Below, in pieces: positions 42,748-49,878 of a stretch of 64,000 nucleotides of DNA. Origin of the DNA: Microbispora sp. H13382 (GTDB taxonomy: Bacteria > Actinomycetota > Actinomycetes > Streptosporangiales > Streptosporangiaceae). The notes below the pieces were generated by a model. That model did no database searches. It saw nothing but the letters and a program-made list of their open reading frames with translations, and had not been told where the DNA came from. The position numbers and the translations under genes are program-made. Numbering within the stretch: the stretch's first letter is position 1; every line of letters begins with the position of its first letter. The DNA lies in contig NZ_JABBXA010000013.1 in the NCBI RefSeq assembly GCF_014161445.1, positions 22,774 to 86,773 of the forward strand, read 5' to 3'.

Positions 42748-43416
42748 ATGACAATCGAATCAGGACCGGACAATCCGCGTCAGGAGTACCGCGCCATCCA
42801 GGCTGAGGCGTTCAATCGCATCGGCGGCCGGTACGACGAGGCGTTCCCGCACAAGGAAGGCCAGGTGGCCGCCGGTGAATGGCTGATCAAGCAACTCAAG
42901 CCGGGGTCGCGGGTCCTCGACGTGGGCTGCGGCACGGGCGCGCCCACGGCCCAGCAGTTCGCCGACGCGGGCTGCGAGGTGACCGGCATCGACATCTCCC
43001 CGGTCATGCTGGACCTGGCGCGGAAGAACGTGCCGATCGGGACCTTCCTCGAACGCGACGTGCTCGACCTCGACGACTCGCTCGGCGTGTTCGACGCCGC
43101 GACGGCCTTCTTCAGCCTGCTGATGCTGCCGCGCGCCGAGATCGAGCAGGCGCTTCACAAAATCCACGCCGTGCTCGCGCCCGGCGGCCTGTTCACGCTG
43201 AGCATGGTGGAAATCGACCTCGACGACGTGCCTTTCCAGTTTCTCGGCGCGCCGGTGCGGGTGACCGGATATCTGCGCGACGAGTTGCGCGAGGTCATCG
43301 AAGCCGCCGGTTTCAGCGTGCTGTCGGAGAATCACCTTTCGTATGCTCCGGCGACCACCCAGGCGCCGCCGGAAATCCAGCTGTTCGTCAACTGCCGGCG
43401 CGACGACAAATTCTGA
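42748..43416 (+). CDS. Class I SAM-dependent methyltransferase
   Basis: A 222-residue cytosolic methyltransferase. Motif I is VLDVGCGTGAPT (about 56-67), motif II acidic residue in VTGIDISPVML, and motif III is FSLLMLPRAEIEQALHKIHAVLAPGG (split here). The C-terminal half (YLRDELREVIEAAGF) is typical of methyltransferase_11/25 proteins acting on small molecules. The nearest purine-rich site to the ATG is weak. The SpoIIE-type phosphatase gene follows after 12 bases and may share the transcript. The substrate is unknown. Confidence 0.9.
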   Translation: MTIESGPDNPRQEYRAIQAEAFNRIGGRYDEAFPHKEGQVAAGEWLIKQLKPGSRVLDVGCGTGAPTAQQFADAGCEVTGIDISPVMLDLARKNVPIGTFLERDVLDLDDSLGVFDAATAFFSLLMLPRAEIEQALHKIHAVLAPGGLFTLSMVEIDLDDVPFQFLGAPVRVTGYLRDELREVIEAAGFSVLSENHLSYAPATTQAPPEIQLFVNCRRDDKF

Positions 43417-43428
43417 GCGGCCACACCC

Positions 43429-44895
43429 GTGTCGGGAGACGGGGAACCGCTCGCCGTGCTGAGTGATGTCAGTGGGATCGTCCGTGCCATCGGCGAAAGC
43501 CCGGGGCCGGAGGAGGCGACGAGGGTCCTCTGCGAGGCGGTCGTGCCCGGCCTGGCCGACGCCGCCGCGGTCTACGTGGACGGCACCGTCTGTCAGCGGG
43601 TCGATCCCGACGGACGGCTGCCGCCGCGCTGGACCGGCGACGGCATCCGTGAGGCGGCCCTGCTCGACGGGCACCTGCTCGCCGTGCCCCTCCGCGCGTA
43701 CGGCGCGCCGGTCGGCTGCGCGCTGCTGGCGCGCGACGCCCGGCGGCCGCCCTTCGGCGAGGCCCACGTGCTGGCCGCCGGGCAGTTCGCCGTGCCCGCC
43801 GCGCTCACGATCTTCCATGGGCGGCGGGACCGGCAGCAGGACGAGACCCTGGAGATCCTCCAGCGCGGGATGCGCCCGGGCGACCCGCCCGAGCTGCCCG
43901 GGCTGGAGATCGCCTACCGCTACAAGCCCGCCGCCGAGCGGGTGGGCGGCGACTGGTACGACGTCATCCCTCTCCCGGGCAGCAGGGTGGCGCTGGTCGT
44001 CGGCGACGTGATGGGACACGGGCTGGCCGCGGCGGCGGTGATGGGCCAGCTCCGCACGGCCGTGCAGACCCTGGCCTCGCTCGACCTGCCGGCCGAGCAG
44101 GTGCTGCACTCGCTGGACGAGATGGCCCAGCGGCTGGCCGCGCAGACGCTCACCACCTGTGTCTACTGCGTGTACGACCCCGTGCTGCGCAGGTGCACGA
44201 TCGCGAGCGCCGGGCACCTGCCGCCGATCCTGCTGGGGCCGGACGGCAAGGCGGAGGTCCTGTCGCCGCCCCGGTGCCCGCCGATCGGGCTGGGCCGTAC
44301 GCCGTTCGAGACGATGGAGATCGCGGCGGAGGACGGCAGCATGCTCGTCCTCTACACCGACGGGCTCGTGGAGGAGCGCGGGCAGGACATCGGGCTGAGC
44401 GTGGAGTCGCTGCGCCGCAGGCTCGCGAACGGCACCTCGATCGAGGCGCTGAGCGACGACGTGCTGTCCGCCGCCAGGACCGACGACGTCACCGTGCTCG
44501 CCATCCGGTTCCGCGGCATCCCCAGCGAGCACGTCGCCCAGTGGCTGCTGGAGCCCCAGCCGACGACGCCGGGGCGCGTGCGCGGCCTGGTCCGCCGGAC
44601 GCTCGACTCGTGGGGTCTCACGCGGCTGATCCCGGTGGCCGAGCTGCTCGCCGGCGAGCTCGTCACCAACGCCGTACGGCACACCCAGCGGCCCATCACC
44701 CTCAGGCTGCTGCGCACCGACCATCTGTTGTGCGAGGTCAGCGACGACGACCACCGGCTGCCGGTGGTCCGCGAACCCGGCCCGCTCGACGAGGACGGCA
44801 GAGGGCTGTATCTGGTCAGCCAGCTCGCCGAGCACTGGGGGACCAGCCGGGTGGCGGGAGGCAAGACCGTCTGGTTCTCACTGGCGATTCGCTGA
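43429..44895 (+). CDS. SpoIIE-type PP2C phosphatase with GAF-like and HATPase domains
   Basis: A 488-residue signalling phosphatase. A GAF-like sensor occupies about residues 8-130, the PP2C/SpoIIE domain about 145-365 (RVGGDWYDVI, GDVMGHGLAAA, ASAGHLPPIL, LYTDGLVEERG; metal-binding aspartates present), and a C-terminal anti-sigma-type HATPase about 370-488 (ELVTNAVRHT, VSDDDHRLP, GRGLYLVSQLAEHWG). This combination is frequent in actinomycetes and regulates sigma factors of the SigB/SigF group through anti-anti-sigma proteins. No anti-anti-sigma gene is adjacent. GTG 43429 is the only start that preserves the sensor domain. Confidence 0.93.
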   Translation: MSGDGEPLAVLSDVSGIVRAIGESPGPEEATRVLCEAVVPGLADAAAVYVDGTVCQRVDPDGRLPPRWTGDGIREAALLDGHLLAVPLRAYGAPVGCALLARDARRPPFGEAHVLAAGQFAVPAALTIFHGRRDRQQDETLEILQRGMRPGDPPELPGLEIAYRYKPAAERVGGDWYDVIPLPGSRVALVVGDVMGHGLAAAAVMGQLRTAVQTLASLDLPAEQVLHSLDEMAQRLAAQTLTTCVYCVYDPVLRRCTIASAGHLPPILLGPDGKAEVLSPPRCPPIGLGRTPFETMEIAAEDGSMLVLYTDGLVEERGQDIGLSVESLRRRLANGTSIEALSDDVLSAARTDDVTVLAIRFRGIPSEHVAQWLLEPQPTTPGRVRGLVRRTLDSWGLTRLIPVAELLAGELVTNAVRHTQRPITLRLLRTDHLLCEVSDDDHRLPVVREPGPLDEDGRGLYLVSQLAEHWGTSRVAGGKTVWFSLAIR

Positions 44896-44922
44896 CGCCC
44901 GCGCCTGCCGAGACCTTCTCGG

Positions 44923-44951
44923 TTACACCCACGCCGCGAAAGTCCTATACA
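44923..44951 (+). promoter_or_regulatory. Promoter of tRNA-Ala copy 3
   Basis: TTACAC (44923-44928), a 17-base spacer and TATACA (44946-44951) in the context CCTATACACTG, the same as at copy 2. Confidence 0.65.
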
Positions 44952-44983
44952 CTGGCCACGCGCCGCCTACGCGGCGTGGGTAA

Positions 44984-45056
44984 GGGGCTATAGCGCAGCT
45001 GGTAGCGCACTTCCATGGCATGGAAGGGGTCTGGGGTTCGAGTCCCCATAGCTCCA
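44984..45056 (+). tRNA. tRNA-Ala(GGC), copy 3
   Basis: A 73-base cloverleaf with acceptor GGGGCTA/TAGCTCC, anticodon stem CTTCC/GGAAG around ATGGCAT (anticodon GGC), T loop TTCGAGT, and no encoded CCA. The next gene's GTG begins at base 45059. Confidence 0.98.
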
Positions 45057-45058
45057 CC

Positions 45059-45604
45059 GTGACTGAAGCACCGCAAGAGCCGTCCTCCAGCCGGAGGGCG
45101 GCTCTCGGCGTTTCGACGGACGCCGAGACGGTCTCCGGCATCTACGGATATCTCGCCGAACGTGGCGTGAAGATCTGGATCGACGGCGGCTGGTGCGTCG
45201 ACGCCCTTCTGGGCAGGCAGACGAGAGAGCACCCCGACCTCGATGTGGCGCTCGCCCGCGAGGACGAAGAGCGGTTCATCGAACACATGACGGACCTCGG
45301 ATACACGAAGAGGCGCGACGACAACGACACCGCCTGGAACTACGTCGTGACCGATGACCGGGGCCGCCGTGTCGACGTGCACGTGTTCGAGTACGACGAG
45401 ACCGGCAGGAACGTATACGGGATCGAGTACCCCCACGGCTCGCTGACGGGCGAGGGCACAATCGACGGCCGTACCGTGGCCTGCGTCGCGCCGGAATGGA
45501 TGTTCGCCTTCAAGACGGCGTACCCCCCTGCCGAGAAAGACCTCGAAGACGTCCGCGCACTGAGTGAGACCTTCGGCTTCGAGATACCGCCAACCCATCG
45601 GTGA
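45059..45604 (+). CDS. Nucleotidyltransferase, LinA/AadA-like superfamily
   Basis: A 181-residue protein of the Pol-beta-like nucleotidyltransferase superfamily. DGGWCVDALLGRQTREHPDL is the GG-W-xDxxxG core, and D75, the second catalytic acid, is in DVALARED; RRVDVHVFEYDE gives a third. The pattern resembles lincosamide nucleotidyltransferases (Lnu/LinA), but activity toward an antibiotic is not shown. GTG 45059 is the only plausible start: an ATG further up lies in the tRNA, and no other start precedes the domain. A hairpin that looks like the tRNA terminator (45076-45105) lies inside codons 6-16, so expression may depend on readthrough from the tRNA promoter. Confidence 0.75.
   Translation: MTEAPQEPSSSRRAALGVSTDAETVSGIYGYLAERGVKIWIDGGWCVDALLGRQTREHPDLDVALAREDEERFIEHMTDLGYTKRRDDNDTAWNYVVTDDRGRRVDVHVFEYDETGRNVYGIEYPHGSLTGEGTIDGRTVACVAPEWMFAFKTAYPPAEKDLEDVRALSETFGFEIPPTHR
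45076..45105 (+). terminator. Terminator-like hairpin after tRNA-Ala 3
   Basis: A 13-bp stem with one G-T pair (AGAGCCGTCCTCC with GGAGGGCGGCTCT), loop AGCC, 19 bases after the tRNA. It lies within the first codons of the nucleotidyltransferase frame. Confidence 0.7.
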
Positions 45605-45639
45605 CATGGTCACACCCGTGCCGGGTAGAGGCGGGTGTC

Positions 45640-45858
45640 ATGAAGAGGATCCTGCAGCTCGTCGTCACCCGCTGGCTGGCGCGTACGCCGATCGGGATGG
45701 TCGTGCTCGGCCTCGGCTGGCTGTTCATGCGCAAGCGGCGGGCCCGCAAGCAGCAGCCCGCGCAGAATCCGGCGCAGAATCCGGCGCTCCGCGAGCCCGG
45801 ATGCCGGTCGGGCAACCCCTACGCCCGGCGCGGTCCCGCCGCCGGCAATCGCCGGTGA
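45640..45858 (+). CDS. Small single-pass membrane protein
   Basis: A 72-residue protein, function not recognised. It has a hydrophobic segment (PIGMVVLGLGWLFM, about 17-31) flanked by MKRILQLVVTRWLART and RKRRARK, so the C-terminal half should lie in the cytosol by the positive-inside rule. A tandem AQNPAQNP is coded by a repeated 12-mer (GCGCAGAATCCG). ATG 45640 follows GAGGCGGGTG; the GTG at 45601 overlaps the previous stop and is less likely. It converges with the GlxA-type gene with one base between the stop codons. Confidence 0.7.
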   Translation: MKRILQLVVTRWLARTPIGMVVLGLGWLFMRKRRARKQQPAQNPAQNPALREPGCRSGNPYARRGPAAGNRR

Positions 45859-45859
45859 A

Positions 45860-46834
45860 TCAGCCGAGCACGGCGGGCGTGCGGAACGTCTGCCGGTAGA
45901 CCAGGGGGGACACCCCCACGGCGGCGTGGAGGTGCTGGCGGAGTGAGACCGCGCTGCCGAACCCGGCCTTCCTGGCGATCGCGTCCACCGGCAGGTCGGT
46001 GGTCTCCAGCAGGTGCCGTGCGTGCGCGATCCGCTGCCCGGCGAGCCACCTGGCCGGGCTGAGGCCGGTCTCCTCCCGGAACCTGCGGGTGAACGTCCGC
46101 ACGCTCATGCGGGCGTGCGCGGCCAGGGCCGTCAGGTTGACCGGCTCCTCAAGGTGTTCGAGCATCCACGCCCGGGTCGGTGCCGTGGTCGTCCCGGCGG
46201 GGTCGGGCAGCGGCCGCTCGATGAACTGGGCCTGGCCGCCCTCCCGGAACGGCGGGGTGACGCACCGGCGGGCGGTGCGGTTGGCCACCTCGCTGCCGTG
46301 GTCGCGCCGGATGACGTGCAGGCACAGGTCGATCCCCGCCGCCACGCCCGCCGAGGTCAGCACGTCGCCGTCGTCGATGAACAGCACGTCGGGATCGAGC
46401 CGTACGCGGGGGAACAGTGCGCGGAAGGCCGCGGCGTTGCGCCAGTGCGTCGTCGCCGGACGCCCGTCCAGCAGGCCCGCGGCGGCCAGCACGAAGGCGC
46501 CGGTGCAGATCGAGATGAGCCGGGCACGCCCGGCGACCCCCCGCAGCGCCTCGCGCACCTCCCCGTCGAACGTGCCGTTCTCCAGCGCCGCTCCGCTGTG
46601 GATGCCCGGCACCACCACCGTGTCCGCCGTCGCGAGCACGCCGAGGTCGTGGTCGGGGACCACGCTGTAGCCCGCCTGGCTCCGCACCGGGCGGCCGCCC
46701 GGGGTGCAGGTGACGACCTCGTACAGCGGGCCGGGGTCGCGGGCGGCCCAGAACACCTGCCCGGGGATGCCCAGGTCGAGTGTGGCGAAATCGTCCAGGG
46801 CCAGTACGGCGACGCGGTGCACAGCCGGATGCAT
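45860..46834 (-). CDS. GlxA-family regulator (DJ-1/PfpI plus AraC domains)
   Basis: A 324-residue transcription regulator. The N-terminal half is a class I glutamine-amidotransferase-like fold (HRVAVLALDDFATLDLGIPG; the elbow SICTGAFVLAAAG includes a Cys in the nucleophile position). The C-terminal half has two AraC helix-turn-helix motifs (VNLTALAAHARMSVRTFTRR and DAIARKAGFGSAVSLRQHL). Such proteins activate catabolic or transport genes in response to small molecules. It is divergent from an MFS transporter gene; a short inverted repeat (46870-46887) lies between them. Confidence 0.93.
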   Translation of the reverse strand: MHPAVHRVAVLALDDFATLDLGIPGQVFWAARDPGPLYEVVTCTPGGRPVRSQAGYSVVPDHDLGVLATADTVVVPGIHSGAALENGTFDGEVREALRGVAGRARLISICTGAFVLAAAGLLDGRPATTHWRNAAAFRALFPRVRLDPDVLFIDDGDVLTSAGVAAGIDLCLHVIRRDHGSEVANRTARRCVTPPFREGGQAQFIERPLPDPAGTTTAPTRAWMLEHLEEPVNLTALAAHARMSVRTFTRRFREETGLSPARWLAGQRIAHARHLLETTDLPVDAIARKAGFGSAVSLRQHLHAAVGVSPLVYRQTFRTPAVLG

Positions 46835-46869
46835 GGCCCGATTCTTTCACATGTTGGCCTCTCGGCCAC

Positions 46870-46887
46870 TGTCCCCGATGGCGGACA
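46870..46887. promoter_or_regulatory. Inverted repeat between GlxA-type and MFS genes
   Basis: TGTCC and GGACA around CCGATGGC, 20 bases before the preferred MFS start. A weak candidate operator for the GlxA-type activator. Confidence 0.35.
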
Positions 46888-46906
46888 CAACAGGATGATG
46901 CTCGCC

Positions 46907-48166
46907 ATGAAGTCGCTGCATCGTGCCTGGATCGTCGCCGCCGTCGCCTTCGTCGCGATCATCGGAGCGGCGGGGTTCCGCGCCTCGCCGGGCGTGATGA
47001 TCACGCCGCTGGAGGACGAGTTCGGCTGGACGAGGGGCACGATCTCGCTCGCCGTCTCGGTGAACCTCATGCTCTACGGGCTGTGCGCGCCGTTCGCGGC
47101 GGCACTCATGGACCGCTTCGGCATGCGCCGCGTCGTCTCCTGCGCCCTGCTGCTGGTGGCGGTGGGCAGCGGCCTGACCGTTCTCATAACCGCGAGCTGG
47201 CAGCTCGTCGCGCTCTGGGGCGTCCTGGTCGGGCTGGGCACCGGCTCGATGGCGCTCGTCTTCGCCGCCACGCTGACCGACCGCTGGTTCGTACGGCACC
47301 GCGGCCTGGTCACCGGAGTGCTCACGGCGGGCGGGGCGACGGGACAGCTCGTCTTCCTGCCGGTGCTCGCGCACCTGGCCGAATCGCAGGGCTGGCGGTG
47401 GGCCTCGGTCACGGTGGCGGCGGCCGCGCTCGCCGTCGTCCCGCTCGTGTGGTTCCTGCTCAGGGACACTCCGGAGGAGCTGGGCCTGACCGCGCTGGGC
47501 GCGACCGAGCCGGTCGTGCGCACATCGGGCAGGGGGGCCGCCGCGCGGGCCGTACGGGTGCTGCGGGACGCCGCCCGCACCCGGCGCTTCTGGTATCTCG
47601 CGCTCGGCTTCGCCATCTGCGGGGCGAGCACGAACGGCCTGGTCGGCACCCATTTCATCCCGGCCGCCCACGACCACGGCATGCCGGAGACCACCGCCGC
47701 CTCTCTGCTCGCCGTGATCGGGGTCTTCGACATCGCCGGCACCGTCTTCTCCGGCTGGCTGAGCGACCGGGTGGACCCGCGGCTCCTGCTCGTCGTCTAC
47801 TACGGGCTACGCGGGCTGTCGCTGCTGGTCCTGCCGCAGCTCTTCGCCGCCACGGCCGAGCCGAGCATGCTGGTCTTCATCGTCTTCTACGGCCTCGACT
47901 GGGTGGCCACCGTGCCGCCGACCGTCGCCCTGTGCCGCAAGATCTTCGGCGCGGACGGCGCCGTGGTGTTCGGCTGGGTCTTCGCCTCCCACCAGGTCGG
48001 CGCGGCCGTCGTCGCCACCGTGGCCGGGCTCACCCGCGACCACCTGGGGAACTACGACCTGGCGTGGTACGGCTCGGGCGCGCTGTGCCTGCTGGCCGCG
48101 CTCTTGTCGTCCCGTATCGTCACGCGTGTCCGGGACCGCCGCGATGCTGCGATCCTTGTCGGGTGA
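46907..48166 (+). CDS. MFS transporter, MCT/OxlT-like
   Basis: A 419-residue transporter with 12 helices of the monocarboxylate/oxalate-formate antiporter type: helix 1 is followed by FRASPGVMITPLEDEFGWTRG, helix 2 by MDRFGMRRV, and the loop after helix 6 by DTPEELGL, all family hallmarks. ATG 46907 gives the standard N-terminus (MKSLHRAWIV); ATGs at 46895 and 46898 are alternatives. The PTH2-like gene starts in the GTGA overlap with its stop. A small organic acid is the likely substrate; the divergent GlxA-type regulator may control it. Confidence 0.9.
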   Translation: MKSLHRAWIVAAVAFVAIIGAAGFRASPGVMITPLEDEFGWTRGTISLAVSVNLMLYGLCAPFAAALMDRFGMRRVVSCALLLVAVGSGLTVLITASWQLVALWGVLVGLGTGSMALVFAATLTDRWFVRHRGLVTGVLTAGGATGQLVFLPVLAHLAESQGWRWASVTVAAAALAVVPLVWFLLRDTPEELGLTALGATEPVVRTSGRGAAARAVRVLRDAARTRRFWYLALGFAICGASTNGLVGTHFIPAAHDHGMPETTAASLLAVIGVFDIAGTVFSGWLSDRVDPRLLLVVYYGLRGLSLLVLPQLFAATAEPSMLVFIVFYGLDWVATVPPTVALCRKIFGADGAVVFGWVFASHQVGAAVVATVAGLTRDHLGNYDLAWYGSGALCLLAALLSSRIVTRVRDRRDAAILVG

Positions 48167-48825
48167 CCGAACGCGTTCTTCCCCTGGTCGTACGCATCGA
48201 GCGGGCCGCGCCGCCGCGGCGCACCGACGCGCTGGAGGCGGCCGCGACGGCGGTGGTGCGCCTGCTGGACAGTGCCGGGAACGGGGGACAGTGGCCGCAG
48301 GAGGTCGCCGAGTGGCAGGACGGCCGGATCAGGAAGGTCGTCAGGCGGGCACGCGGCGCCGAGTGGCGGCGTGCGCTCGCCCTGCCCGGCATCACCGTCG
48401 CCGTGGGCACGGCCGAGGTACGCGTGCATCCTCCCGTGCCGCTCGACGGCTGGCCGCGCGACCTCGCCAGGCTCCAGGTGTCGGGCACCGAGCTCACCGA
48501 CGACGTGGCGCCGCCGGAGGCGGGCCCCGATGACGTGGTGCTCTGGATCAATCCCCGTCTGGAGATGACGGCGGGCAAGGCGATGGCTCAGGCGGGCCAC
48601 GGCGCGCAGTTCGCCTGGTGGGGCGCGGGCGAGGCGGACCGGGCGACCTGGCGCGGGCGCGGCTTCGCCGTACGGGTCAGGACGGCCGCCCCCGGAGGGT
48701 GGGACGCGCTGGCCGCGAGCGGGCTGCCGGTGGTCAGGGACGCCGGGTTCACCGAGATCGAACCGGGCTCCGCGACGGTCGTGGCCGACGCGCCGTGGCT
48801 GCGGGTGGGCGTTCCCGAAGTGTGA
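48163..48825 (+). CDS. PTH2-family protein with N-terminal extension
   Basis: A 220-residue protein. The C-terminal 95 residues match the PTH2 peptidyl-tRNA hydrolase fold: VVLWINPRLEMTAGKAMAQAGHGAQ contains the conserved K139, Q143 and H146, and PVVRDAGFTEIEPGSATVVA is the second conserved strand. PTH2 enzymes release peptides from tRNA and are usually about 115-120 residues; here about 120 residues precede the domain and resemble no family I know. It is translationally coupled to the MFS gene. It may be an RNA- or peptide-related enzyme rather than housekeeping Pth. Confidence 0.75.
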   Translation: MTERVLPLVVRIERAAPPRRTDALEAAATAVVRLLDSAGNGGQWPQEVAEWQDGRIRKVVRRARGAEWRRALALPGITVAVGTAEVRVHPPVPLDGWPRDLARLQVSGTELTDDVAPPEAGPDDVVLWINPRLEMTAGKAMAQAGHGAQFAWWGAGEADRATWRGRGFAVRVRTAAPGGWDALAASGLPVVRDAGFTEIEPGSATVVADAPWLRVGVPEV

Positions 48826-48871
48826 TGGGGAAGGCGCCCGAAATAGCGGGATTTGCCGTACGCTCCCGATC

Positions 48872-49852
48872 GTGTCACCTGGGGATCACGGGACGAAGGC
48901 CGTCCCCTCTTACTTAGCGGCCGAGGCCGAGACCACTCCGCTCCCGAAGATCACGGTCCCTGAGCCGGTGCCGCCGGCGAGTCCTCCCAAGAAACTCGGG
49001 GACTTGCCGATGCGGGTGGTCTACAAGGTCGTCGCGGTCGCGGCGGGGGTCGCCGTGCTGGGGGCGGGCGCGGCCGTCGTGCTGCTGAACCGGGACGACC
49101 CCGCCACCACGGCCGCCGCGCCGCGTCAGTCCGCCGCGGTCGGCCTGCTCTCGGCCGAACCGTTCCCGTCCGCGTCGAGCGCCGCCGCGCCGGCCGCGGG
49201 CGCGGTGGCCACGCCCGGTCTCAGCCCCCTGTCCAGTCCCGCCGCGAGTCCGGCGGCCAGTTCAGCGGCCAGTCCGGGCGCCGTGGATCCGGCGCTGGCG
49301 GCGGCCCTGAAGGATCCCCGTGTGCCCGCGCTGCCGAAGGCCGACCGCCGGCTTCGCGGCCTGCCCGGGCGGGCGGCCGCCACCCGCGGCCTGGTCAAGG
49401 ACCGCCGCTCCGGCGTCGCCCTGGCCCGCTTCGCGAAGGAGTGGGCGCTTGTCACGCCCACGCCGTTCGCCTCCCGCCAGTTGCTGCCCAGGGTGAAGGG
49501 CGCGTCGTACCGGGGGATGGTGGTCTCCTGCCCCGTGCCGATCCCGGAGCAGGAGACGCTGCGCGACACCGCGTTCCTGGCCGCCCGGTGGACCCTGAAC
49601 CACCACCCCTCGGGTGCCACGATCACCTGGACGGCCTCCCAGCCCTTCAAGGCGGGCAAGCGGAAGGGCTGGCTGCTGGGTTACACCGTGCACTACACGC
49701 TCAAGGGCAAGAAGCGGGTCTCCGCGGCGGCGCTGGCCCTCGTGGACGTCCCGGAGAAGAAGCCCGCCGTCGTGTTCGTCACGATCCCCGACGGCCAGAA
49801 GAAGCGCTGGCACGACATCAACACGGTGATGTCGTCGGTCAGGGCGCTCTGA
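48872..49852 (+). CDS. Membrane-anchored extracytoplasmic protein, function unknown
   Basis: A 326-residue protein not recognised by function. A Pro-rich cytosolic N-terminus (about 1-47) leads to one transmembrane helix (VVYKVVAVAAGVAVLGAGAAVVLL, split about 50-73). An Ala/Ser/Pro-rich linker (about 75-140) with SPAASPAASSAASPG repeats follows, then a compact C-terminal domain (about 165-326) containing ATRGLVKDRRSGVALARF and TLNHHPSGATITWTASQPF. The layout suggests an outward-facing domain on a stalk. GTG 48872 is the likely start. Confidence 0.7.
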   Translation: MSPGDHGTKAVPSYLAAEAETTPLPKITVPEPVPPASPPKKLGDLPMRVVYKVVAVAAGVAVLGAGAAVVLLNRDDPATTAAAPRQSAAVGLLSAEPFPSASSAAAPAAGAVATPGLSPLSSPAASPAASSAASPGAVDPALAAALKDPRVPALPKADRRLRGLPGRAAATRGLVKDRRSGVALARFAKEWALVTPTPFASRQLLPRVKGASYRGMVVSCPVPIPEQETLRDTAFLAARWTLNHHPSGATITWTASQPFKAGKRKGWLLGYTVHYTLKGKKRVSAAALALVDVPEKKPAVVFVTIPDGQKKRWHDINTVMSSVRAL

Positions 49853-49878
49853 CCCAGCGCTCGGCTCGGTGTATCGGC

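Noticed and set aside
45020..45058. ATG start for the nucleotidyltransferase inside tRNA-Ala
   Set aside because: It lies in the anticodon region of a clear tRNA gene; translation from there is very unlikely.
44984..45604. Integrated genomic island at tRNA-Ala
   Set aside because: No integrase, no repeat of the tRNA 3' end downstream and no phage genes are seen; only the odd gene start was kept as a finding.
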